Positions 1 to 6,638 of a stretch of DNA of 9,760 nt are shown here, piece after piece; the first letter of the stretch is position 1, and each line of letters starts with the position of its first letter. The stretch comes from Pseudomonadota bacterium. GTDB lineage: Bacteria; Pseudomonadota; Gammaproteobacteria; Burkholderiales; Burkholderiaceae_C. Under the pieces are notes generated by a model. The model saw nothing but the letters and a program-made list of their open reading frames with translations, was not told the origin of the DNA and made no database searches. The stretch is taken from positions 1 through 9,760 of the forward strand of contig JAEZEB010000216.1 in assembly GCA_023438115.1 (NCBI GenBank). Direction: 5' to 3'. Made by a program: the position numbers and the translations under genes.

Positions 1-1
1 C

Positions 2-289
2 GTGCAGCGCGCGCACGATCGCGTGGACACCGCGCGCCAGGACCTGCGCGCATCGCTCACCACGCGCCTGGAGCAGGCCGCGCGCCAGTGCGAGCGCCTC
101 GAGCTGCGCCTGCAACTGCTGGATCCGCGCCTGGTGCTGCAACGCGGCTATGCGCTGCTGACCGATGCGGACTCCGGGCACGCGATCACCAGCGCGGCGC
201 AGGCGCATCCGGGGCAGGCGGTGCGCGCATCCCTTGCGGATGGCGAGGTTGATCTGCGCGTCCTGCCCGCGCCCGGCGCTCGCGCCTAG
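2..289 (+). CDS. xseA: Exodeoxyribonuclease VII large subunit, C-terminal fragment (5' end outside window)
   Basis: Only the last 95 codons are present; the reading frame is open to the left edge, so the true start lies upstream and the GTG at position 2 is an internal codon. XseA is the large subunit of exonuclease VII, which with XseB degrades single-stranded DNA to oligonucleotides in mismatch repair and recombination. The visible part has a basic coiled-coil-like helix (RLEQAARQCERLELRLQLL) followed by the family's C-terminal signature DPRLVLQRGYALLTDADSG and the end motif VRASLADGEVDLRVL, which matches the usual LADGEVxxxVL close. The stop TAG is at 287-289, followed by sodB 44 bases later on the same strand. 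The catalytic core is not visible, so identification rests on the tail, which is quite distinctive. Nothing looks broken. Confidence 0.88.
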   Translation: MQRAHDRVDTARQDLRASLTTRLEQAARQCERLELRLQLLDPRLVLQRGYALLTDADSGHAITSAAQAHPGQAVRASLADGEVDLRVLPAPGARA

Positions 290-292
290 AAT
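287..292 (+). promoter_or_regulatory. Candidate -10 element of sodB, overlapping the xseA stop codon
   Basis: TAGAAT followed by C lies 41 bases before the sodB ATG and includes the TAG stop of xseA. The same hexamer occurs before icd (1824-1829) and clpS (6215-6220). No good TTGACA-like -35 sits 16-18 bases upstream; TTGATC at 249-254 is too far away. A start near 299 would give a leader of about 35 bases. Read-through from xseA is an equally simple explanation for sodB expression. The call rests on the hexamer and its recurrence. Confidence 0.4.
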
Positions 293-333
293 CGGGCCCG
301 TTCGAAACCACAGCCGACAAGGAAAGAAGAGCC

Positions 334-915
334 ATGGAACACGTCCTGCCCCCCCTGCCGTACGCCATCGACGCGCTGGCCCCGCACTACTCGCAAGAGA
401 CGCTGGAGTACCACCACGGCAAGCACCACAACGCCTACGTGGTGAACCTGAACAACCTGCAGAAGGGCACCGAGTTCGAGAACATGCCCCTCGAGGACAT
501 CATCAGGAAGTCCTCCGGCGCCATCTACAACAACGCGGCCCAGATCTGGAACCACACCTTCTTCTGGAACTGCATGAAGCCCGCCGGCGGCGGCGAGCCC
601 ACCGGCGCGCTGGCCCAGGCGATCACCGCCAAGTGGGGCAGCTACCAGGCCTTCCGCGAAGCCTTCGTCAAGTCCGCCGTCGGCAACTTCGGCTCCGGCT
701 GGACCTGGCTGGTGAAGAAGCCGGACGGCACCGTGGACATCGTGAACACCGGCGCCGCCGGCACGCCGCTGACCACCGCCGACAAGGCGCTGCTGACCGT
801 CGACGTGTGGGAGCACGCGTACTACATCGACTACCGCAACCTGCGCCCGAAGTTCGTCGAGACGTTCCTCGACAAGCTGGTGAACTGGGACTTCGTGGCG
901 AAGAACTTCGCCTGA
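334..915 (+). CDS. sodB: Superoxide dismutase [Fe]
   Basis: Cytoplasmic enzyme of 193 residues that dismutates superoxide to oxygen and hydrogen peroxide; the length equals E. coli SodB. The N-terminal helical hairpin domain contains the EYHHGKHHNAYV motif, and the C-terminal alpha/beta domain carries the Fe/Mn-SOD signature DVWEHAYY. The four metal ligands are visible as His27, His74, Asp157 and His161. Gln70 in NNAAQIWNHTFFWN is at the position that marks iron rather than manganese enzymes, where Mn-SODs usually place Gln in the C-terminal domain. The ATG at 334 is supported by AAGGA at 319-323, ten bases upstream, and by alignment of the N-terminus with known SodB. It follows xseA closely and is ended by the hairpin at 953-977. 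Iron cofactor use is inferred from sequence; cambialistic behaviour cannot be excluded. Confidence 0.97.
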   Translation: MEHVLPPLPYAIDALAPHYSQETLEYHHGKHHNAYVVNLNNLQKGTEFENMPLEDIIRKSSGAIYNNAAQIWNHTFFWNCMKPAGGGEPTGALAQAITAKWGSYQAFREAFVKSAVGNFGSGWTWLVKKPDGTVDIVNTGAAGTPLTTADKALLTVDVWEHAYYIDYRNLRPKFVETFLDKLVNWDFVAKNFA

Positions 916-921
916 TCCCCC

Positions 922-947
922 GTCGTCCCCGCGCAGGCGGGGCATCC
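922..947. repeat. Short palindromic intergenic repeat, copy 1
   Basis: GTCGTCCCCGCGCAGGCGGG and the following bases form a hairpin with a 6-bp stem (927-932 with 937-942) and loop GCAG. The pattern GTCrTCC-stem-gcGnAAG-stem-ATCC resembles the element at 3182-3206 and the short intergenic palindromes common in beta- and gammaproteobacterial genomes. It lies seven bases after the sodB stop and just before the terminator. Membership of one repeat family is inferred from two copies in this window. Confidence 0.5.
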
Positions 948-952
948 GGGAG

Positions 953-977
953 AAGGGCCGCATTTGCGGCCCTTTCG
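953..977. terminator. Terminator between convergent sodB and the DUF192 gene
   Basis: A 9-bp perfect stem AAGGGCCGC / GCGGCCCTT (953-961 with 966-974) with loop ATTT is followed by TCGTCTTTC. The T-run is weak, but the stem is GC-rich and sits between two converging genes, 37 bases past the sodB stop and 5 bases past the end of the leftward gene. It probably ends sodB transcripts and may serve both directions. Confidence 0.7.
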
Positions 978-981
978 TCTT

Positions 982-1422
982 TCAGGGCCGGAACGGCGGC
1001 CCCGCCAGGCGGAAGCCCGCCTGGATGCCCTTCTTCGCGAACCAGCCCTTGTTCATCTCCAGCACGTAGCGCACGGGTTTCGTGGAGCAGTGCGAGTCGA
1101 GCGTCTGCGGCTGCATCTCCGCGATGTTGGCGATGGTCCCGTCGTCCTCGACGAAGGCCACCGCCAGCGGCAGCAGCGTGTTCTTCATCCAGAAGCACTG
1201 CTGCGCGGGCTGCTCGAAGACGAACAGCATGCCTTCGTGCTGCGGCATCTCCTTGCGGTGCATCAGCCCGGTCATGCGCTGTTCGTGGGTGGCGGCCACC
1301 TGGGCGTCGATCTGGTGCATGCCGGCGGACAGGCGCACGCGCGGCAGGTTCATCTGCGGTTGCTCGGCGCAGGCCGCGGTGGCGGCCAGGGCCAGGAAGA
1401 GGGCGAGGATCCGGTGGTGCAT
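982..1422 (-). CDS. DUF192 (COG1430) family exported protein
   Basis: Protein of 146 residues from the ATG at 1422. The N-terminus MHHRILALFLALAATAACA is a signal peptide with likely cleavage after ACA at residue 19; the Cys preceded by TAA is a poor lipobox, so a lipoprotein is less likely. The mature part shows the DUF192 hallmarks: RMTGLMHR (49-56), EGMLFVFE (63-70), FWMKNTLLPLAVAFV (77-91) and DDGTIANI (93-100), ending in VLEMNKGWFAKKGIQ (120-134), the usual motif near the family's C-terminus. Function of the family is unknown; an envelope location is inferred from the signal. An in-frame upstream ATG at 1488 would add 22 residues before the signal and is rejected. No Shine-Dalgarno sequence precedes 1422, and a CACAAT hexamer is placed for a leaderless start. 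Convergent with sodB. Confidence 0.88.
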   Translation of the reverse strand: MHHRILALFLALAATAACAEQPQMNLPRVRLSAGMHQIDAQVAATHEQRMTGLMHRKEMPQHEGMLFVFEQPAQQCFWMKNTLLPLAVAFVEDDGTIANIAEMQPQTLDSHCSTKPVRYVLEMNKGWFAKKGIQAGFRLAGPPFRP

Positions 1423-1428
1423 GGCGCT

Positions 1429-1434
1429 ATTGTG
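1429..1434 (-). promoter_or_regulatory. Candidate -10 element for a leaderless DUF192 transcript
   Basis: On the minus strand CACAAT is followed by AGCGCC and then the ATG at 1422. If it is a -10 hexamer, transcription would start at or within a base of the A of the ATG. This agrees with the absence of a ribosome binding site. No convincing -35 is seen upstream, where the terminator of the preceding gene lies, so the evidence is positional only. Confidence 0.3.
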
Positions 1435-1445
1435 GCGAAGCGCGG

Positions 1446-1473
1446 GAAAGAAGGGCCCGCGCGCGGCGGGCCC
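1446..1473 (-). terminator. Hairpin terminator after the small Ala/Lys-rich gene
   Basis: On the minus strand GGGCCCGC / GCGGGCCC form an 8-bp stem (1466-1473 with 1453-1460) with a 5-base GC loop, followed by TTCTTT. It lies 23 bases beyond the stop of the gene ending at 1496 and upstream of the DUF192 gene, so the two leftward genes are probably not one tight operon. Confidence 0.6.
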
Positions 1474-1495
1474 TCCGGGACGGCGCAAGCCCCGA

Positions 1496-1711
1496 TCAGG
1501 ACTTCTTCTCTTCCTTGGCCGCGCCTTCCTTCTTTTTCTTGGCGACCTTCTTCTTCGCGGGCTTGGCTTCGGCCTTCGCCTCCGCCTTCGCTTCGGCCTT
1601 GGCGGCGGGCGCGGCGGGCGTCGCCGGCGTCGCGGGAGTGGCCGGAGTGGCCTGGGCGAAGACGGCGGCGGAGAACAGGCCGGCGATCAGGGTGGCGAGG
1701 AGCTTGCTCAT
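1496..1711 (-). CDS. Small exported Ala/Lys/Pro-rich repeat protein, function unknown
   Basis: Protein of 71 residues. The start at 1711 is supported by AAGGA six or seven bases upstream on the minus strand and by an ideal signal peptide MSKLLATLIAGLFSAAVFA, cut before QA at residue 20. The mature peptide, about 52 residues, is low complexity: four TPA units (22-33), three KAEA units (38-49), then a strongly basic tail KPAKKKVAKKKK with EGAAKEEKKS at the end. The tail resembles histone H1-like Lys/Ala/Pro-rich proteins, but the signal peptide argues for the periplasm or outside the cell. I do not recognise a named family, although similar signal-plus-PA/KA-repeat small proteins are familiar in Burkholderiales. 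It has its own terminator, and the coding frame is supported by the ribosome binding site, the signal and the clean end. Extending to the upstream in-frame ATG at 1789 would bury the signal. Confidence 0.72.
   Translation of the reverse strand: MSKLLATLIAGLFSAAVFAQATPATPATPATPAAPAAKAEAKAEAKAEAKPAKKKVAKKKKEGAAKEEKKS
1565..1648 (-). repeat. In-gene tandem repeats: (TPA)4 then (KAEA)3
   Basis: Within the 71-residue protein gene, nine-base units encoding Thr-Pro-Ala repeat four times (1613-1648). Twelve-base units encoding Lys-Ala-Glu-Ala repeat three times (1565-1600). The units are near-identical in DNA, so copy number could change by slippage without breaking the frame (both multiples of three). 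Confidence 0.75.
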
Positions 1712-1737
1712 GGTTTTCCTTGATGTTGGAAGATGCC

Positions 1738-1760
1738 GGCGGGATGCCAGGCTTCCCGCC
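1738..1760. other. Inverted repeat between the small-protein gene and icd
   Basis: GGCGGGA (1738-1744) and TCCCGCC (1754-1760) are perfect complements with a 9-base spacer. It lies in the 184-base divergent gap between the gene starting at 1711 (leftward) and icd (1896). It may be a hairpin in the leader of the leftward gene or a protein-binding palindrome; nothing in the sequence decides. Confidence 0.3.
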
Positions 1761-1823
1761 AACGCGGCAGAGCTCGCGGCGGTTGACACGCCTTCGCGCA
1801 GCGGTCGCGACGGGGGGCGAAGC

Positions 1824-1829
1824 TAGAAT
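1824..1829 (+). promoter_or_regulatory. Candidate -10 element of icd
   Basis: TAGAAT followed by CCCGG lies 66 bases before the icd ATG, giving a predicted leader of about 60 bases. A perfect TTGACA occurs at 1783-1788, but 35 bases away, so the pair is not a standard sigma-70 promoter. The call rests on the same hexamer recurring before sodB and clpS. Confidence 0.4.
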
Positions 1830-1895
1830 CCCGGCGTCCGGCCCGGACCCGGCCGGGCTGTCCGTTCCCCGCTCCCCACGGAGAAGATTCCCCGC

Positions 1896-3149
1896 ATGTA
1901 CCAGCACATCCAGGTGCCCGCCCAGGGCCAGAAGATCACCGTCAATGCCGACATGTCCCTGAACGTGCCGGCCGAGCCGATCATTCCCTATATCGAGGGG
2001 GACGGCACCGGCGTCGACATCACGCCGGTGATGCTGAAGGTGGTGGATGCCGCGGTCGCCAAGGCCTACGGCGGCAAGCGGAAGATCCACTGGATGGAGA
2101 TGTACGCGGGCGAAAAGGCCATCAAGGTCTACGGCCCCGACGTCTGGCTGCCCGAGGAGACGCTGCAGGCCGCGCGCGAGTACGTGGTGTCCATCAAGGG
2201 CCCGCTGACGACGCCGGTGGGCGGCGGCATCCGCTCGCTGAACGTGGCGCTGCGCCAGGAGCTGGACCTCTATGTCTGCCTGCGCCCGATCCAGTACTTC
2301 AAGGGCGTGCCTTCGCCGCTGAAGGAGCCGCAGAAGACGAACATGGTCATCTTCCGCGAGAACTCGGAAGACATCTACGCCGGCATCGAGTACGAGGCGG
2401 GCAGCGAGAAGGCGCGCAAGCTGATCGACTTCCTCGCGCGCGAGATGGGCGTGCAGAAGATCCGCTTCCCGGCCACGTCCGCCGTCGGCGTCAAGCCCGT
2501 GTCCATCGAGGGCACGGAGCGCCTGGTGCGCAAGGCGCTGCAGTACGCGATCGACAACGACAAGCCCTCGGTGACGCTGGTGCACAAGGGCAACATCATG
2601 AAGTTCACGGAAGGCGGCTTCCGCGACTGGGGCTACGCGCTCGCGAAGAAGGAGTTCGGCGCGCAGGAGATCGACGGCGGCCCGTGGTGCCGCTTCCGCA
2701 ACCCGAAGACGGGGCGCGACATCGTCATCAAGGACGCGATCGCCGACGCCTTCCTGCAGCAGATCCTGCTGCGTCCGGCGGAATACAGCGTGGTGGCCAC
2801 GCTGAATCTGAACGGCGACTACATCTCCGATGCCCTGGCCGCGCAGGTGGGCGGCATCGGCATCGCCCCGGGCGCCAACATGAGCGACTCCGTGGCCATG
2901 TTCGAGGCCACGCACGGCACGGCGCCCAAGTACGCCGGCAAGGACTACGTGAACCCGGGCTCGGAGATCCTCTCGGCGGAGATGATGCTGCGCCACATGG
3001 GCTGGACCGAGGCCGCGGACCTGATCATCTCCTCGCTGGAGAAGGCCATCCAGTCCAAGAAGGTCACCTACGACTTCGCCCGGCTGATGGAGGGCGCCAC
3101 CCAGGTCAGCTGCTCGGGATTCGGGCAGGTGATGATCGACCAGATGTGA
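1896..3149 (+). CDS. icd: NADP-dependent isocitrate dehydrogenase, homodimeric type
   Basis: TCA-cycle enzyme of 417 residues (E. coli Icd has 416) that oxidatively decarboxylates isocitrate to 2-oxoglutarate, making NADPH in the cytoplasm. Numbering runs one ahead of E. coli. Substrate residues Ser114 (also the AceK phosphorylation site), Asn116, Arg120, Arg130, Arg154, Tyr161 and Lys231 are present, as are metal ligands Asp284, Asp308 and Asp312. Lys345-Tyr346 in HGTAPKYAGKD, with Tyr392 and Arg396 near the C-terminus, bind the NADP 2'-phosphate, so NADP rather than NAD is the cofactor. The fold signature NLNGDYISDALAAQVGG is intact. The ATG at 1896 has GGAGAAG at 1880-1886, nine bases upstream. 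A 185-base gap holding a repeat and a terminator separates it from a second, unrelated isocitrate dehydrogenase. No aceK is in the window, so control by phosphorylation is unproven. Confidence 0.97.
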   Translation: MYQHIQVPAQGQKITVNADMSLNVPAEPIIPYIEGDGTGVDITPVMLKVVDAAVAKAYGGKRKIHWMEMYAGEKAIKVYGPDVWLPEETLQAAREYVVSIKGPLTTPVGGGIRSLNVALRQELDLYVCLRPIQYFKGVPSPLKEPQKTNMVIFRENSEDIYAGIEYEAGSEKARKLIDFLAREMGVQKIRFPATSAVGVKPVSIEGTERLVRKALQYAIDNDKPSVTLVHKGNIMKFTEGGFRDWGYALAKKEFGAQEIDGGPWCRFRNPKTGRDIVIKDAIADAFLQQILLRPAEYSVVATLNLNGDYISDALAAQVGGIGIAPGANMSDSVAMFEATHGTAPKYAGKDYVNPGSEILSAEMMLRHMGWTEAADLIISSLEKAIQSKKVTYDFARLMEGATQVSCSGFGQVMIDQM

Positions 3150-3181
3150 CAGGGCACGGCCCGCAGGGCGGCCCATGTCCT

Positions 3182-3206
3182 GTCATCCTGGCGAAAGTCA
3201 GGATCC
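3182..3206. repeat. Short palindromic intergenic repeat, copy 2
   Basis: GTCATCCTGGCGAAAGTCAG plus GATCC folds as ATCCTGGC / GTCAGGAT (one G-T pair) closed by a GAAA tetraloop. It shares the start GTCrTCC, the ending ATCC and a similar loop with the element at 922-947, and likewise lies a short way after a stop codon and before a terminator. The compensated stem change between the copies suggests that the hairpin, not the primary sequence, is kept. Confidence 0.55.
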
Positions 3207-3220
3207 CGCCGCAGTCGCAG

Positions 3221-3249
3221 AGCCGCCCCTTCCGGGCGGCTTTTTCTTT
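3221..3249 (+). terminator. Rho-independent terminator of icd
   Basis: Stem AGCCGCCC / GGGCGGCT (3221-3228 with 3234-3241), loop CTTCC, then a T-rich run TTTTTCTTT ending at 3249. It is 71 bases after the icd stop and before the promoter-like element of the next gene. The stem core matches the terminators at 5613 and 9001. Confidence 0.85.
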
Positions 3250-3277
3250 GTCCGGAGACCCCGGGTGTTCCACAGAA

Positions 3278-3283
3278 TAAAAT
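3278..3283 (+). promoter_or_regulatory. Candidate -10 element of the monomeric isocitrate dehydrogenase gene
   Basis: TAAAAT, one mismatch from TATAAT, sits in the only AT-rich patch after the icd terminator and 51 bases before the ATG at 3335. No good -35 is visible at the standard distance; TTGTCC at 3248-3253 is 24 bases away. A small palindrome, GATGC-TTC-GCATC (3284-3296), covers the predicted start site. The position after a terminator supports separate transcription of this gene. Confidence 0.5.
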
Positions 3284-3334
3284 GATGCTTCGCATCGTGC
3301 CCAGCGCCGACCCCGTCCACTTTTCCTGAGAGAC

Positions 3335-5578
<2,244 letters not shown>

Positions 5579-5612
5579 CCGGCCCCGGCAGGCCCGTCCC
5601 GGGCCACGCGCG

Positions 5613-5637
5613 AAAGCCGCCTGCGGGCGGCTTTTTC
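5613..5637 (+). terminator. Rho-independent terminator of the monomeric isocitrate dehydrogenase gene
   Basis: Perfect 9-bp stem AAAGCCGCC / GGCGGCTTT (5613-5621 with 5626-5634), loop TGCG, followed by TTTTTC. It stands between convergent genes, and the reverse strand offers a run AAAGCCGCC-stem-GGCGGCTTTCG with a shorter T-run, so it may partly stop the cspD-like transcript too. Confidence 0.85.
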
Positions 5638-5674
5638 GTGGGCGCGCCCTCCGCTGGGGCGGGCGCCGCTCCGA

Positions 5675-5986
5675 TCAGGCCTCGGGGCCGTGGGCGCCGC
5701 TGGCGTGGAACTGCGGCGCGCGCACCTTGGGCTGGCGCGGCGGGCGCTCGCCGGCGGGAGAAGGCTGCGTCTGGATGGGGCCCGGCTGCGCCTGGATGTT
5801 CTGGGCGAGCTGGCCCTTGGGGCCCTGCTGGATCTCGAAGCTGACGCGCGAACCCTGCTTCAGCGTCTTGAAGCCTTCCATGGTGATCGCGGAGAAATGC
5901 GCGAACACGTCCGAGCCTCCCCCGTCCGGCTCGATGAAGCCGAAACCCTTGGCATCGTTGAACCACTTGACTGTTCCGGTCGCCAT
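5675..5986 (-). CDS. cspD: CspD-like cold-shock domain protein with a C-terminal extension
   Basis: Protein of 103 residues. Residues 1-68 form a cold-shock domain, an OB-fold that binds single-stranded DNA and RNA, with RNP1 KGFGFI (13-18), RNP2 VFAHF (27-31) and GTVKWFNDAKGF at the start. The stretch GFKTLKQGSRVSFEIQQGPK matches CspD (QGPKG) better than CspA (typically SGAKG), and the position divergent from clpS-clpA is the classical cspD locus. In E. coli CspD is a stationary-phase inhibitor of replication; this role is inferred here. Residues 69-103 are a Gln/Pro-rich then basic tail ending in HASGAHGPEA, absent from the usual 67-74-residue family members. The ATG at 5986 begins the conserved domain. 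An in-frame ATG at 6016 with AAGGA 12 bases upstream would add ten residues and cannot be fully excluded. Convergent with the gene ending at 5578. Confidence 0.87.
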   Translation of the reverse strand: MATGTVKWFNDAKGFGFIEPDGGGSDVFAHFSAITMEGFKTLKQGSRVSFEIQQGPKGQLAQNIQAQPGPIQTQPSPAGERPPRQPKVRAPQFHASGAHGPEA

Positions 5987-6025
5987 GATGCGCGCCCCCG
6001 TTTCCTGTTCCCTCAATGGCGCGCG

Positions 6026-6054
6026 AGTGTCCTTGAAGACCGCTCAGCTGTCAA
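6026..6054 (-). promoter_or_regulatory. Possible promoter of the cspD-like gene
   Basis: On the minus strand a perfect TTGACA (6049-6054) is followed 17 bases later by GACACT (6026-6031), which keeps three of six -10 positions. The predicted start near 6020 gives a leader of about 34 bases to the ATG at 5986 and would leave almost no leader for the alternative ATG at 6016. The flanking AATATTTTCACTTATG patch is AT-rich. The pairing is a suggestion, not a firm call. Confidence 0.4.
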
Positions 6055-6153
6055 TATTTTCACTTATGGACATGCAAGTGCGCGTCGCCAAACGATTTCT
6101 GCTCATCGGGCTCGCGCCGCAAACGGCCTCGTTCGCCCATCTCGGCCTTGTCG

Positions 6154-6181
6154 CTTGAATGTGACGGGACCGTCTCCATTT
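6154..6181 (+). promoter_or_regulatory. Sigma-32 (heat-shock) type promoter of clpS-clpA
   Basis: CTTGAA (6154-6159), a 14-base spacer, then CTCCATTT (6174-6181) match the RpoH consensus CTTGAA-N13/14-CCCCATnT with one mismatch. The layout and spacing parallel E. coli dnaK P1. A start near 6188 gives a leader of about 40 bases before the clpS ATG. It lies in the divergent gap between cspD and clpS and points toward the protease genes, whose stress role fits. Confidence 0.7.
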
Positions 6182-6214
6182 CACCTTGGGTCGGCGAGCA
6201 GGTTTTTCGCTCGA

Positions 6215-6220
6215 TAGAAT
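6215..6220 (+). promoter_or_regulatory. Second candidate -10 element of clpS, giving a near-leaderless start
   Basis: TAGAAT ends seven bases before the ATG at 6228, so transcription from it would begin about at base 6227. There is no -35 at the standard distance (TTGGGT at 6186-6191 is 23 bases off). The same hexamer precedes sodB and icd here. It could supply basal expression beside the heat-shock promoter. Confidence 0.35.
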
Positions 6221-6227
6221 GATTTTC

Positions 6228-6587
6228 ATGGCCAGTCAGACACCTCTCCCGCCCCCGGCCGGACCCGCCATCCGGCCGTCGGACGAAGACGGCGGATCGG
6301 TGGTCGCGGAGCGGAAGACCCAGAAGACCAAACCCCCGCAGATGTACCAGGTCGTCATGCTGAACGACGACTACACGCCCATGGAATTCGTGGTCGTGGT
6401 GATCCAGGAGTTTTTCAACAAGGACAGGGAGACGGCCACGCAGATCATGCTGAAGATCCACCTGGACGGAAAAGGGATCTGCGGCGTCTATTCGAGGGAC
6501 GTCGCGGCGACCAAGGTCCAGCAGGTCCAGGAGGCGGCCCGCCAGGCGGGGCATCCGCTGCAGTGTTTGAGTGAACCGGTCGAATGA
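6228..6587 (+). CDS. clpS: ATP-dependent Clp protease adaptor protein ClpS
   Basis: Protein of 119 residues. ClpS docks on the N-domain of ClpA and delivers N-end-rule substrates (Leu, Phe, Trp or Tyr first) to ClpAP while blocking SsrA-tagged ones. Residues 1-36 are a Pro-rich, flexible N-terminal extension, the part that in ClpS engages the ClpA pore. The core starts near PPQMYQVVMLNDDYTPMEFV. Pocket residues Asn46, Asp47, Asp48, gatekeeper Met52 and His78 match E. coli positions 34, 35, 36, 40 and 66. The end HPLQCLSEPVE is typical. Start choice is uncertain: ATG 6228 (MASQT) or in-frame ATG 6219 (MIFMASQT); neither has a clear Shine-Dalgarno sequence, and the first is preferred because MAS-type starts are usual and TAGAAT overlaps the second. 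clpA follows after 51 bases, so the pair is likely one transcript. Confidence 0.95.
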   Translation: MASQTPLPPPAGPAIRPSDEDGGSVVAERKTQKTKPPQMYQVVMLNDDYTPMEFVVVVIQEFFNKDRETATQIMLKIHLDGKGICGVYSRDVAATKVQQVQEAARQAGHPLQCLSEPVE

Positions 6588-6638
6588 GCGGGACTCAGAG
6601 GTACAGAACGTTTTGAACGACAGGCAGAAGGAATTCTC

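Noticed and set aside
165..1826. 553-codon plus-strand frame spanning the sodB to icd gap
   Set aside because: Out-of-frame reading of sodB and antisense of the DUF192 and small-protein genes; Arg/Ala-rich with no motifs.
1783..1829. TTGACA (1783) with TAGAAT (1824) as a sigma-70 promoter for icd
   Set aside because: The 35-base spacing is about twice the workable 16-19 bases. Only the -10-like hexamer is kept as a weak candidate.
1350..3176. 608-codon open frame on the minus strand over icd and the DUF192 and small-protein genes
   Set aside because: It is antisense to icd and has Arg/His/Ala/Val-rich composition typical of a reverse reading of high-GC codons. It resembles no protein family and overlaps three well-supported genes.
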